Source of the DNA: Syngnathus acus
Taxonomy: Eukaryota > Chordata > Actinopteri > Syngnathiformes > Syngnathidae
Assembly: GCF_901709675.1 (NCBI RefSeq)
Contig: NC_051095.1
Coordinates: 28,164,956-28,228,955 of the forward strand
DNA: 64,000 nucleotides
Direction of reading: 5' to 3'
In this document: one piece after another, positions 33,186-44,578 of the stretch
Layout: each line of letters begins with the position of its first letter
How positions within the stretch are numbered: position 1 is the first letter of the stretch
Made by a program: the position numbers and the translations under genes
Notes under the pieces: model-generated
What the model was told of the DNA's origin: nothing
The model's input: only the letters and a program-made list of their open reading frames with translations
The model's database searches: none

Positions 33186-33997
33186 GTACCGTATTGGCCT
33201 GAATATAAGATGACCCCGATTATAAGACGACCATCTTTTTCAAGACTCAAGTTTGAAAAAAGACTAACACCAAATTTAATTTTTATACAGAAAATAATTA
33301 CAGTACATCTGAAACAAATGATTATAACAATATATTTGAGAGAAAAAGCATGATATTTTGCCTCATTCAAATCATACAAAAACTGTCTATCACATCTTAA
33401 TATCTGAACATTTAAAAATGTAAACTAAAGTGCAATCACATTTGTAAATGAATGGCTTGTGGTTTTTAAAATGTAAATAAACCAATCTACTGTGATAAAA
33501 CAACAAAATTGCAACAACTGCATTAACCATCAAAGTGAAGTCTAACTAACTGCAATCTTGAAACAAATCTGGATAAGGAAAAACATTGCAATAAAATAAT
33601 GCAAACTGCTACCGCTATTGTTGGGGAACCTGAGGACTGTATATGGTTGGCTCGGATGGTTATGCTCTTTTCGCCCCCGGGTGTCGGTCAGAACACAGGA
33701 GGGAAGACTTGGTTCAGTTTTGATTGCTTTACTAAATTATTGGCAAAAAATAATAATGAATAACCAGAAATAAAATACTCTCGGCAACACACCAAACATA
33801 AGTTATCGATCGAGACATCAAAATGCATTTGCTGGCGACCGTTAGTCGCCGTGGCGCTGCGTAACGGCTACTCGTACGATCCGAGGCAAACTTAAAGGAG
33901 CGCGCCGGAGCTGTCAATCAAACGGCGCGCACACGAAGGAAACCGCGATCGGACAAACGGCACAACAGTGGACAGTAGTAACAATGAAATGTATATA
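33186..33997 (+). mobile_element. Composite repeat family D, copy 1
   Basis: Opens with CCGTATTGGCCTGAATATAA (pogo-like terminus) and contains an LTR-like segment from TGTTGGGGAACCTGAGGACT (about 33623) to the CACAACAGTGGACAGTAGTA region. Copies at 58627-59641 (inverted) and 62256-63290 share the same order. This copy lacks about 210 bp present in the last one. Confidence 0.6.
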
Positions 33998-34190
33998 CCG
34001 TTTTTTCCCATGTATAATGCGCAAAATTTAACTAATTTATTGTCCTAAAATCCGGGGTGCGCATTATACATGGGTACAATTTTTTTGTAATTTTTTCTTT
34101 TTGAATTTTTTTTTTTTTTCTTTTTTTTGAAGAAAATCATGGTACAACAATTTTTGAAGAAAATCTTGTCACGGATGGAGTGTGGAAAGG
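33998..34190. mobile_element. Family P MITE fragment, left end
   Basis: CCGTTTTTTCCCATGTATAA after TA, then the same sequence as the right portion of 4246-5175 in inverse orientation, including ATCATGGTACAACAATTTTT. No right terminus. Confidence 0.65.
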
Positions 34191-34336
34191 AAGAGGGCGA
34201 CCAAGTGCAGCTTGGACCAGGGTTCATTAGAGGAACTCTAAACACAGACTTGGTAAACTAACATAACTCTCTAACAAAACCAACAACATTTTTGGCGCAA
34301 TTTTTTTTTTTTTAAATTCCCAGTCATTCTCTATGG

Positions 34337-35437
34337 CAGTGGTCACCAAACTACGGCCCGCGGGCCGGATACGGCCCACGGGACCGTTTAATCCGGCCCG
34401 CCAACCCTGAACAAATTGTATTATTAAACTTTTTTTTTGGTCATTTTGCCTGCAATGACTGCGTTTCCCCAGTAGATGGGGAAGCGCTCGCCTGCGCATT
34501 TACTACCGGAAGCCGTGTCAGAAAGCTCGGTGCACACTCACAATTGCGTGTACGTACTCAGTAGTACGGACATGGCGCACTCGCGCTCTATTTGTATCAG
34601 TCCCGAATTTAGAGCGTGGGCTGTGACGACAGCATTCTTGTAATTCGCGCGCTGAGCTTTCAGATGCAGTTTTGCGCTAAAGCCACCCACAAACCTTCCC
34701 CTGGAATCCTTCCATTAAAATGAGTCGCCCAAGGAAAAGCAAGGTGGACACAGTGCCGAGCGTTTAAAAGAGAGTGGCCAATTTGGCTCGACGTACGCGA
34801 CGTGACGTTCAGCCACATGAACGTCAACATCAACCCGTCACAGATCGAGGTAAACGGACCAACACCTCGGATCTCGCCTAAGAATTGCCACAACAAATTT
34901 TACTCCAGACTATGACGCACTAGCAAACTTTAACAAAAAAGACAGCGGTGACTACAAGCCTACTGGAACCTACAAAAGGATTATAAGGAAGGAACACAAG
35001 AACTTTAAGAGACTGCTCATATGTGTCAGAGAGATTCTGCTCTGACAACTGAGCTGAACTTTTATCTGTTAAGATTGTGCATGGCACAACAGAAAGTTAA
35101 TGTTTCATGGATTTTTTTTCTATGAGGAACCCAGAGAGAGTTATTTAGTTATTATTTATTTCCTGTTTTTTCTGTGAAGAACTCCGAGAGGGTTATTTAG
35201 TTATTATTTATTTAATTAATAGTGTTATTATTTGTTTCCTGACTTTTTTTCTGTAAAGAACCTGGAAAGGGTTATTAAATAACCGTTATTTGGTTATGTG
35301 TGGCTTTCTGGAAAACAATAAATTTTTTAAGCTCCCCTACGATCGTCACACTTTTTCTGTTACAAACTGACACCGGCCCCCCATCAGAGAAGGGAAAAGT
35401 TATGTGGCCCTCACAGGAAAAAGTTTGGGGACCCCTG
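34337..35437 (+). mobile_element. hAT deletion derivative, 1.1 kb (GTF2IRD2-like)
   Basis: Termini CAGTGGTCACCAAACT and the complement of CAGGGGTCCCCAAACT are flanked by CTCTATGG (34329-34336 and 35438-35445). The interior encodes a start MSRPRKSKVDT (34720 region) followed by C-terminal remnants (HMNVN, 34815 region) with stops. The uninterrupted target is visible 130 bp away, because the host repeat is tandem: the motif after the insertion recurs at 35613-35660. Confidence 0.88.
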
Positions 35438-35897
35438 CTCTATGGGGATTCAACATTTGCTCTAACTTTTACAATTTTTGTCCGATTCAACACGTTTCAA
35501 CTTTTGAACCCTAAAAGTGAACCTCTTGAACCCGTAGTTTTCGTTTCGTTACAAATTTCAAAACTTTTTGGCGCAATTCTTTTTTTTTTTAATTCCAATT
35601 TATTCTCTGAGGCATTCAACATTTGCTCTAACTACTACATTTTTTAACCGATTCAACCCGTTCCAACTTTCAACTGTTCATCTTTTTCTTACCTATTCCA
35701 CAACTTTACACTTATCAAAAGTTCAAAATTTTCAATTTTGAAATTCACGCCAAATTCTCAAAAATTTCGTTTAGCAACTCTAATTTTTAAATTTCTCAAG
35801 TAATTCAACTCGTTCTAATATTCTGCAGTATACCCCCAGAAGTTATTCAGTTTTTTTCGCCTTCACACGCAATTTCTCCAGAAATTGCATTTTCTAG
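35438..35897. mobile_element. Helitron-like 3' end candidate
   Basis: An AT-rich repeat ends with a hairpin GCAATTTCT-CC-AGAAATTGC (35869-35888), five bases and then CTAG (35894-35897) followed by T. A short hairpin just before CTRR with a T beyond is the signature of Helitron 3' ends. I cannot locate a 5' TC end or Rep/helicase frame, so this may be a non-autonomous copy or a coincidence. Confidence 0.4.
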
Positions 35898-36136
35898 TTT
35901 ATAGTTGTCACAAATATTGAAAAGGAAATGGTTTCTTAGCGCCACCTAGATTGGCAAAATTAAAATACATTCCTGGTCTATGGAAATTGGTAGGCACTTG
36001 TAGCACCCAGAGACGTACAAAAAAAGGACATGCCAGCCATAGTCTGAAATGAACAGAAGGAGAGTTGTGAATTTTTTAATGTGCTTTTTTGGCTCATCTT
36101 TATACATTTACATACTTTTGCACCGTTCTCCTAGAG

Positions 36137-37343
36137 CAGAGGTCGGCAACCCAAAATGATCAAAGAGCCATATTGGCCCAAAAAAAACCCAAAACCATAC
36201 CTGTCTGGAGCCGCAAAAATCTAAAAGCCTTTTATAAGGCAACATAGATACATACATAAGCTGTATGCCTACTATTAAAATAATGAAGTAGGCTACAAAT
36301 ACAAAATGAACATTCATTATTAAATGTTTGTTTACCACGTGACTACTGAAACGATAGGCCAATTGCTGCTTCAAGTTTAGCCAAACTTCCATTACAATGT
36401 TAATGTGTACTGTTTTGTTGCGGCCCATTAGAGTTCACGTACTTGCATAACAAAGCTGTCTGTTCGATATCAGTCACATCCCACGACTCATCACAGGTCA
36501 TTGGGAAAGCTGGAGCTCAATTGATGTCTTTGATTTGCTGATCGGTGATATTGTTTGCCATTTTAATTACCCTTTCCTTCACTGTTTTTGCGGAGAGAGG
36601 CCTGTCTTTAATTTTCTGAATGATCTCGGTTTTGTTTTTGAAGTCCGAAAATAGGCACTCTGATATTTTAATGAATGAATCCTAAATGTACTAAATGTAC
36701 TCCCCATCGGTGAATGGTTTTCCGCGCTTTATTATCTCCCGGGCTGCAACAAAACTTGCAGCAGTAGTAGCGTTTGGAGATGCAATCCACTTCTTGAAAC
36801 TGTTTTTTCGGTCCTCAAATTTCTCCACCAGCACTGCAATTGCACCTTTCCTCTCAGTTCCAAGTGATCGGCAGCAAATTTAGCATGCTTTAGCTGAAAA
36901 AGTTGCTCCAAATTGCTCTTCTTGTTATTTGACAACTTCTCATTGCAAATCAAACATGCAGACAATCCTTCAGCATTGGAAATGAAACCAAATTGTTCAG
37001 TCCATTCTTTCTTAAACCCTCTGTTCTCATCAGCCATCTTTCTCTTTTTTGCCTTTTGAATCCACTCACTCACACACCTGTTTGTTTACAACTCGCCTGT
37101 GCTGTCTCGCAGGCTATGACACAATTTTGCCATTCTGAAATTCTGTATTTTTAATATATCTACAACTACATACATTTTTACAGCATAAGAATGTTTGTGT
37201 CATGACTACCATCTAAAAACCATATTTAAAAAAACAACAAAAAAACATTTTTCAATTTACACGCATTATTGCAAAAACTCCAGGGAGCCGCTAGGGGGGT
37301 GCTAAAGAGCCGCATGCGGCTCCATGCGGCTTGCCGACCCCTG
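36137..37343 (-). mobile_element. hAT derivative with BED-type N-terminus
   Basis: Termini CAGAGGTCGGCAACCC and the complement of CAGGGGTCGGCAAGCC are flanked by TCCTAGAG (36129-36136) and TCCTAGAT (37344-37351), one mismatch. The minus frame from 37073 encodes KKEWTEQFGFISNAEG, CLICNEKLS and QLKHAKF, a BED-like finger of SCAND3/ZBED5-related hAT transposases, and shifts frame near 36865. No catalytic core is readable. Confidence 0.85.
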
Positions 37344-37485
37344 TCCTAGATGATTCATCTTATTGACTTCAAACTTTCATTGTACCATCTTCAGACCGGG
37401 GACAAGGAGTAGAAAAAAAAGAGTTTTCTAAATACTATATGACGGGGCAGCACATCGAATTTTGTGCTTTATATTTCCTCTACAC

Positions 37486-38135
37486 CAGTGGTTCCCAAAG
37501 TGGGCGGTACCGCCCCCCTGGGGGCGGTGGAAAGATCTGGGGGGGGCGGTAGGGGGGCGGTAGGGGGGCGGCAGTCGATTTGTACACAACACGCCGCTCT
37601 GGCCCAGCCAGTTTTTGGTTACAAAAAAAAATCTCTGACTGCTATCAAGTGCTGTGGAACAAGGTCAAGATGTACTTCATTGCCTTCCCAACATCATATT
37701 TAGTAGAACGGGGCTTCAGTGCAGTAACCTTGCTTCTTTCCAAGCAAAGAAACCGACTGAAAATTACTGACCGCGGGGATCTACGGCTTCTTCTTAGTGA
37801 GTTCCAGCCTGATGTTGAGAAGCTTATGTCCCTGCACCAAGCACATCCATCCCATTAATATTACGTGTGAGACAATGAAGGTTACTGGTGGAATGTTTAT
37901 TTACGATTCTATGTTGCTGAAACAGTTAAAACTGCTAAAAAATAAATTGGTTTACTAAATACTAAATTGGGTTTTATTTGTGAAATACACATTTGTGTTT
38001 AACCTTTCTCTTTTCAAATTGCAGCAAACCAAATATCAAGAAAGAGGTGTTTGTTTCCATATGTGCCTTGGGGGGGCTAGGAATTCACTGGGGAGCCAAA
38101 GGGGGCGCCAGCCTGCAAAAGTTTGGGAACCACTG
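37486..38135 (+). mobile_element. hAT-Buster-like derivative, 650 bp
   Basis: Termini CAGTGGTTCCCAAAG and the complement of CAGTGGTTCCCAAAC are flanked by CTCTACAC (37478-37485 and 38136-38143). The interior keeps only the C-terminal dimerisation domain: a frame ending 37858 reads SYLVERGFSAVTLLLSKQRN and then LRLLLSEFQPDVEKL, typical of ZBED5/SCAND3-related transposases. N-terminus and DDE core are deleted, the mirror image of the element at 30835. Confidence 0.9.
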
Positions 38136-38301
38136 CTCTACACACAAGAGAAAAATCTCTCCTGCACTTGTTCCAAAAACAAATTCACGTTTGTACAGTA
38201 AATAGTTGCGACTTGAAGATACCTGTGATAATATTCTCTAACCTAGTGGCAAGGAAAACATTTTTTTTTTTACACTTTTCACAATTTTACACAATGTATT
38301 A

Positions 38302-39932
38302 CCGTATTTTCCGCACTATTAGGCGCACTTAAAAACTTACATTTTACTCAAAAAAACACAGTGCGCCTTATAATGCAGAGCGCCTTATATATGGATCAAT
38401 TGATGAATTTGTTGATCCATACTGGTTGTACACAGTGCTCTGCCAAAATGTTTCAGTGCGTTTTAGTACGACTAGTAAATTACAAGGTCGCATCGCTTCC
38501 CAACATTACGGCAACTGTGGTCAGGGGGCGTCACCGAATAGCTGTTGTACCCGCGAGGCTATTTCATTTCAAAATAGGCTGCTCCGTTAATGTTTCGAGT
38601 AAATTTACGGATTGATATGGAAGGGAAACATAGGTAAGCAGTACCAATGTGTTAGATCAAACTATAGTCAGTTCCGATCATTTTATAGGAGATCGTTTGA
38701 GAAACGCGATTGTTTACACTTTGCTGAGGCTCATGGGGGTCTGCGAGCTGAGGCTCATGGGAGTTTGCTGGTGGCTAATGCTATAATAATAGCTGCTATA
38801 CGCACAAGGCTATTTCATGTCAAAATAGGCTGCTCTGTTAATGTTTCGAGTAAATTTACGGATCGATATGGAAGGGAAACATAGGTAAGCAGTACCAGTG
38901 TTAGATCGAACTTTAGTCAGTTCTGATCATTTTATAGGAGATTGTTTGAGAAACGCGATTGTTTACAGAGGGCTCATTGGTTATTGGCTAGTGCAGCGGT
39001 GGCCAACCCGCGGCTCGCGAGCCGTATGCGGCTCTTTGGCTAGTTTCATGCGGCTCTTTTATGTTCATATCAACATTTGTGTTTATCTTTCGTGCGTATT
39101 TGCTTCGCTTGAGTTCAATATGGTATTTTGGTCAAACGCGCATGCGCGTGAGGTGAAATCCCGCAAAGGAGGAGGGACAAACAGAGCGATTGGTTTTGCT
39201 GGCTTTTTAATGAATGGCGATTGTGACTACGGGGGCCCATTAGGTCCAGAAAAGCTGACAAGACGCTTGCCAAAATGGCAAGGAAAAAATGCACAGCTAA
39301 ACGAATATATGACGATGAACACAGGACGTTTTTAACAGAGTTAAAGTTGTTTTTTGTTGAACGCTATGGCAAGCCATTCTGCCTGATATGTCGGACGTCA
39401 TTGGCGCATTCAAAAGCTTCAAATGGTTAGCGCCACTTCAGCTCACTTCATGCCAATATCGATAAGGACTTTGCAAAAGGGACTGAATTTCGCAAGCACA
39501 AGTTTGGAGACTTTGAAAAGTCAGGCAGAAAAATAGGTACAGTTTTTCAAAAAAATTACGAAGCACTCAGAGACTGTCACACTTGCATTGTTTCAACTGG
39601 CTTGGAACATTGCATGGGCTAAAAAGCCATACAATGAAGTGGAGTTCGTTAAAATATGCCTCAGTGACGTTATTGAAATCTTGTCTCCTGAAAACGACGA
39701 ACTCAAACGAATGGTCTGTCCCGCCACACATAGTAAGTGAAAAAACTTATGTTTTTGTTTGTGGAATTTGTTGAACTGAGAGTTTGTCTGTGTGAGACAA
39801 TGCACACAATGTTCATTGTTGAAAATGTGGTCTTTGGTCTGTGGTTTTAGTACTGTAGGAGTCAATTTGTCATTATCATGTTGGTGCGTGACATAATAAT
39901 GTCACACAATAAATTTGGCTGAGCAGAGGGGT

Positions 39933-39967
<35 letters not shown>

Positions 39968-40267
39968 CGTGCGCGTGCGTGTTTGTGTGCGTGTGTGGGG
40001 GGGGTGTTCATGTGTGCTCATGTGTATGATGTGGCTCTTTGCGATGACACAGTAAAAAATGTGGCTCTTAGTCTCTGACTGGTTGGCCACCCCTGGGCTA
40101 GTGGATGCATACCGCAACCCTAGTCAACCTCAGTTTGTTGCAGTATAGCTTCTATTTTACGCGCCTTTTAATCCGGTGCGCCCTATATATGAAATAATTT
40201 CTAAAATAAAAAATTCAATGAGGGTGCGCCTTATAATCCAGTGCGCCTTTTGGTGCGAAAAATACGG
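38302..40267. mobile_element. Pogo-like MITE (family A) with hAT inside
   Basis: Termini CCGTATTTTCCGCACTATTA and the complement of CCGTATTTTTCGCACCAAAA are flanked by TA (38300-38301 and 40268-40269). Near the ends the motif GTGCGCCTTATA recurs. An internal duplication (about 38550-38700 and 38805-38955) has diverged slightly. A 1.1-kb hAT occupies 38994-40095. Confidence 0.8.
38994..40095 (+). mobile_element. hAT element, 8-bp TSD, N-terminal transposase relic
   Basis: Termini CAGCGGTGGCCAACC and the complement of CAGGGGTGGCCAACC are flanked by GGCTAGTG (38986-38993 and 40096-40103). A start at 39275 encodes MARKKCTAKRIYDDEH, then a BED-like finger (CLICRTSL, with H-x4-H at RHFSSLH after an in-frame TAG at 39428). 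A frameshift near 39600 precedes AWAKKPYNEVEFVKICLSDV. This resembles GTF2IRD2/EPM2AIP1-type hAT transposases. The end holds a GT/GC repeat (39930-40010). Confidence 0.87.
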
Positions 40268-40788
40268 TACATTGAGCTCGTAAAACAAATCCAACTGAAA
40301 ATTCATCAGAAAAGCCTCAAGACGATCATGCTGTACCGTATTTTCCGCACAATAAGTCGCACTTAAAAGCCTTTAATTTTCTCAAAAAACGAAGGTGCGC
40401 CTTTTTATAAGGTGTGCCTTTTGTGTCGACCAAATTCCAAAACTGTAAAGTTGTTTTGTGTGGCTTCTGTAATATTACATGAAGACCAGATAAACCAATC
40501 AGAGGACATTACGTTTTACGCAGACCTCCGCCTCCAGTGGTGAAAACATACTATTGTTTGTGCAAATCTGTAAAGTTGTTCTATGTGGCTTCCGCCCCAC
40601 AGAAATGTAATTAACAGGCACCCGATGAACCAATCAGAGGACATTATGTTTTACATAGGTCGGGGCGGTAAACCAATCCGAAGACTGGACGTAAAACGGA
40701 GAGGAGTACGTACCTCCGCTGCCATTGATAAATAAATACTATCGTTTTGTGCAAAGTATGTGCCTCCGCTGCCATTGATAAATAAATA

Positions 40789-41658
40789 CTGTATTTTTCG
40801 CTCCATAAGGCGCACTGGATTATAAAGCGCACCCTCATTGAATTTTTTATTTTAGAAATTATTTCATATATAGGGCGCACCGGATTAAAAGGCGCACAAA
40901 AGGGAAGCTATACTGCAACAAACTGAGGTTGACTAGGGTTGCGGTATGCATCCACTAGCCAATAATCAATGAGCCCTCAGTAAACAATCGCGTTTCTCAA
41001 ACTATCTCCTATAAAAGTAATCAGAACCGACTAAAGTTCGATCTAACACATTGGTACTGCTTACTTATGTTTCCCTTCCATACCGATCCGTAAATTTACT
41101 CGAAACATTAACGGAGCAGCCTATTTTGAAATGAAATAGCCTCGTGCGTATAGCAGCTATCATTATAGCATTAGCCACCCGCAAACACCCATGAGCCTCA
41201 GCTCGCAGACTCCCATGAGCCTCAGCAAAGTGTCATGGCGGCCCCCTGTAAACAATAACGTTTCTCAAAATGTCATAAAAGTGATCGGAACCGACTAAAG
41301 ACTGATTTAACACATTGGTGCTGCTCATTTATGATTCAGTTGGATATTGATCCGTAAATGTACTCAAACATTAACGGAACAGCCTATTTTGAAATGAAAT
41401 AGCCTGGCGCGTACAACAGCTATTCAGTGATGCCCCCTGACCACGGTTGCCGTAATGCTGGGAAGCGATGTGACCTTGTAATTTATTCGTCGTACTAAAC
41501 GTATTGAAACATTTTGGCAGAGCGCTGTGTACAACCAGTATGGATCAACAAATTCATCAATTGATCCATATATAAGGCGCTCTGCATTATAAGGCGCACT
41601 GGTTTTTTTTGAGTAAATTTTATGTTTTTAAGTGCCCCTAATAGTGCGGAAAATATGG
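40789..41658. mobile_element. Pogo-like MITE (family B, inverted relative of A)
   Basis: 870 bp flanked by TA (40787-40788 and 41659-41660). Its sequence is family A reversed. The host repeat supplies an empty site at about 42642, where the flanks are joined without the element, so insertion with TA duplication is directly visible. Confidence 0.85.
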
Positions 41659-41782
41659 TACTACCGTTTGTGCAACTCTGTAAAGTTGTTTCATGTGGCT
41701 TCTGCCACACAGAGACGTAATATACAAGCACTGAATGAACCAATCACAGGACTCTACGTTTTAGGTAGATTGGGGTGGTCAA

Positions 41783-42540
41783 CCAATCAGAATCAGAATC
41801 AGCTTCATTGGCCAAGCTTGTGCATGCCAAACAAGGAATTTGACTCCGGTTGATCTCAGTCTCTGTCTAACAGGCATTTCCAAACAGGCCAAATCCGGCC
41901 CCCGTTCAGATTTCATACGGCCCGCAGCTTTGGTCTTATAATGTATTATTTATGGCCCGTCTGCACTTTCAAACTGAATAAAAAACAATCATGAAACTTG
42001 AAACTGTAATTCCTCCTATTACCAAAAGGTGGCATCACCACCCTTCGCTCATTTCTGCCATGAAGACTGCAAAGAAAACTAGGAAAGTTGACACTGAAGG
42101 CCGTCGCTTTCAAGAGAGATGGGAATTCCATTACTTCTTCACTGAAAATCAAGGCAATTGTGTTTGTATAAATTCTAAAGAGATGGTCGCCTTGTTTAAG
42201 GATTTCAACCTAGAGACACCATCAGACTAAACATGCTAACACATACGACAAGCTAACAGGGAGTGACCGCGCTGTTAAAGTGAAGCAGCTCCAAGCTGAA
42301 CTGGCTTCGCAACAGCGATTCTTCACACGGGGCTGTGAGTCAAAAGTAAATATTACTTAATATTAAATATTACGAAGTGGCCATGTTAAAACTGTTGTCA
42401 TGAACCTGTTGAGTTAATCAGAGCGACAGCCTGGGGAAAGAAGCTGTGTCTGTGTCTGCTGGTTTTGGCGTACAGCGCTCTGTAACGCTGTCCGGAGGGG
42501 AGTAGTTCGAACAAACTGTGACCTGGGTGAGAAGGGTCTG
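41783..42540 (-). mobile_element. L2 3' UTR fragment split by a hAT relic
   Basis: 41783-41875 and 42413-42540 match successive parts of the L2 3' region (compare 47548-47860). The intervening 41876-42412 carries the hAT relic described separately. Confidence 0.65.
42060..42338 (+). pseudogene. GTF2IRD2-like hAT transposase N-terminus
   Basis: The frame MKTAKKTRKVDTEGRRFQER continues through WEFHYFFTENQGNCVC to an early stop at 42228-42230. Just beyond in other frames lie YDKLTGSDRAVK-like and QAELASQQRFFT sequences, the conserved linker of GTF2IRD2-type hAT proteins. The finger cysteines and histidines after CVC are lost to indels. The left terminus may be the GCATTTCCAAACAGGCC region at 41879. 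Confidence 0.7.
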
Positions 42541-43273
42541 TACGTACCTCCGCCGCCATTGGTCCATAAATACTTTCGTTTGTGCCAAGTATGTACCCCC
42601 GCCGATTTGCACAAACGGTAGGATTTATTTATCAATAAAAATAAATACTACCGTGTGCAATTCTGTAAAATTGTTTTGTGTGGCTTCCGGCCACACAGAG
42701 ACGTAATATACAGACGTAATATGTAGACCTGATGAATCAATCAGAGGACATTACATTTTACGTAGATCGGGGTGGTAAACCAATCAGAGGACTTCACGTG
42801 ACAAAGAGACATGCTTATGAGGCACAATTAGAGCTTTCTGGAAAGCCAGGATCATTGCAGAAGATCAACGTGACAACGACGAGACAATGAACTTGGCATG
42901 TTTAATGGTGAACTTGCCCAACTGTTTAATTTGGATACAGAAGTTGAGGATTTTGATGGATTTGCGCATTAATATCGATTAACAATGTGAGTTCAATACA
43001 GTACATGATTAAATAGTAGAATAAAGGACAACAAAACTTTCTATCGTTCCATGCAAATCACGGCCCAGCTGCTTTGTCATCAGGAAAATGCCACCCACAG
43101 ACCCTTGCATTGGAGTTTGGAGTGAACTTGTCACGCCTGTGAATAGAAAATAAGTGGTAATAATTAACAATGTCAAAGTCCGGTGCCACTTTTATGTCTT
43201 TTTCTTCTTTATTATGCATTTTATGGCTGGTGCAACTTATACTCCGGAGCGACTCATAGTCCGGAAAATACGG

Positions 43274-44570
43274 TACATACAATAATGGTAAAAAAATAAA
43301 GGTTTTAACTTCACGGCTTTTGCCTATCATGGGTTGTTTTCGGAACGTAACTGTTTTATTTACTCAAAATTATTGTGTGTTGTGCTAGATAGCTTGGCAA
43401 GAACAGAAACTTAGTAAAAAAATCTAGTTGCATTGTTCCACAGGAAAGCGGCACTCAGCAGCTTCGAGATAACTTACTAACCACGGCCGAGGATGTGTCA
43501 GCCAGCTGAAGAGGAACAACTATTCCATTTATTGGAATGCTAACTAAACAACGTGGCGACACGACTCCTATCGGTTTGAACAACAATCCATTTATTGGAA
43601 TGTTAGCTGAACAATGTGGCGACACGGCTCCTATCTGTTGGAACAACACTCCATTTATTGCTATGTGAGCTGAACAGCGTTGCGACAGTTTCATAATCCC
43701 CTCCCTTTAGTGTTGCAACGCCTATGTAACCAGGGCATCCTAAACAGAAAAAAAGGAGGAGGCAAAACAGAGAGCTCCAGAACTGATCGAGATTGTAACT
43801 GAGCGCTCTTTGTCGTTCTCCTCGGGATTAAAGCAATTACTGGTTGTTTTCTCTTCTCTGTTTTCAGTGGTTAATAAGTATCTGACAGTAACCCCAGCAA
43901 AAAAAAAGAGGGATTACTGTATACACTTCTCTTCTGAGCACATTATTTTACCTTTATTTAATTAGGAAAATCACATAACTAGCAGATGTGTGGTTAAGCT
44001 CTGAGTCAGTAAAGTTAGCCTGATTTCAAACTTTATGATGCCGCAGCACAGTACAGGTCTTTTTTGACATCCAATAATGGTAGCTGTTCGAGAAGGGTAA
44101 CATTAGTTTTGAAAGCACTTCTAAGTGCAAAAAGAGAAGAAGTTAGCATTTAATGCTACGTTTGACGAGCTAGTAACCAAAGCCTCTTCAATCATCCAAG
44201 ATTCAACTTTATCAACTTCAACCATTCCTTCTTCTTCTTCTCGTCATGGGGAGATCGATTAAAAAAAATAGGTCTTTGTTGAGGTCATTTTGTGCAACAT
44301 GGGACACAGCATTGCACCATTTTTTGCATAGCGGGATAGCTAATACGTAGCATAAAAAGCGGAAAGTGAGTTGATGATGTAGGCAGTAGCCATCCCCAAA
44401 GAGACTAGTGTGATTTATACTCTGGTGCAACTTATAGACTGGAAACTAGTTTGTGCATTTTCTGGTTTGTAAATTTGAAATTAGTCCTATTTTTAAATAA
44501 AGGGATGGGAATTCAATTATTTTTACCTGTTAATACAATAGTCAACAGATTAATATATTTTTAAATGCAG
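43274..44570. repeat. Unassigned region with a 64-bp tandem repeat
   Basis: About 2.7 copies of a 64-65-bp unit containing TCCATTTATTGGAATG lie at 43511-43690. 43700-43900 looks LTR-like (a TGTAACTGAGCGCTC block, a T-rich end and ATCTGACA at about 43888) but no partner or target duplication was found. 44395-44440 resembles a decayed MITE terminus. No gene is seen. Confidence 0.45.
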
Positions 44571-44578
44571 CCCTAGAG

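Larger units (their letters stand above)
40336..43273 (+). mobile_element. Pogo-like element (family C/E), nested host
   Basis: Left CCGTATTTTCCGCACAATAA and right complement of CCGTATTTTCCGGACTATGA are flanked by TA (40334-40335 and 43274-43275). Four copies of a block with CTGTAAAGTTGTT and ACCAATCAGAGGACATTA occur (40445, 40569, 41679 and 42665 regions). Near the right end a 29-codon frame (42883-42972) reads FNGELAQLFNLDTEVEDFDG, which looks like the acidic C-terminus of pogo-family transposases. It has received MITE B (40789-41658), L2 tail pieces and a hAT relic. Confidence 0.7.
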
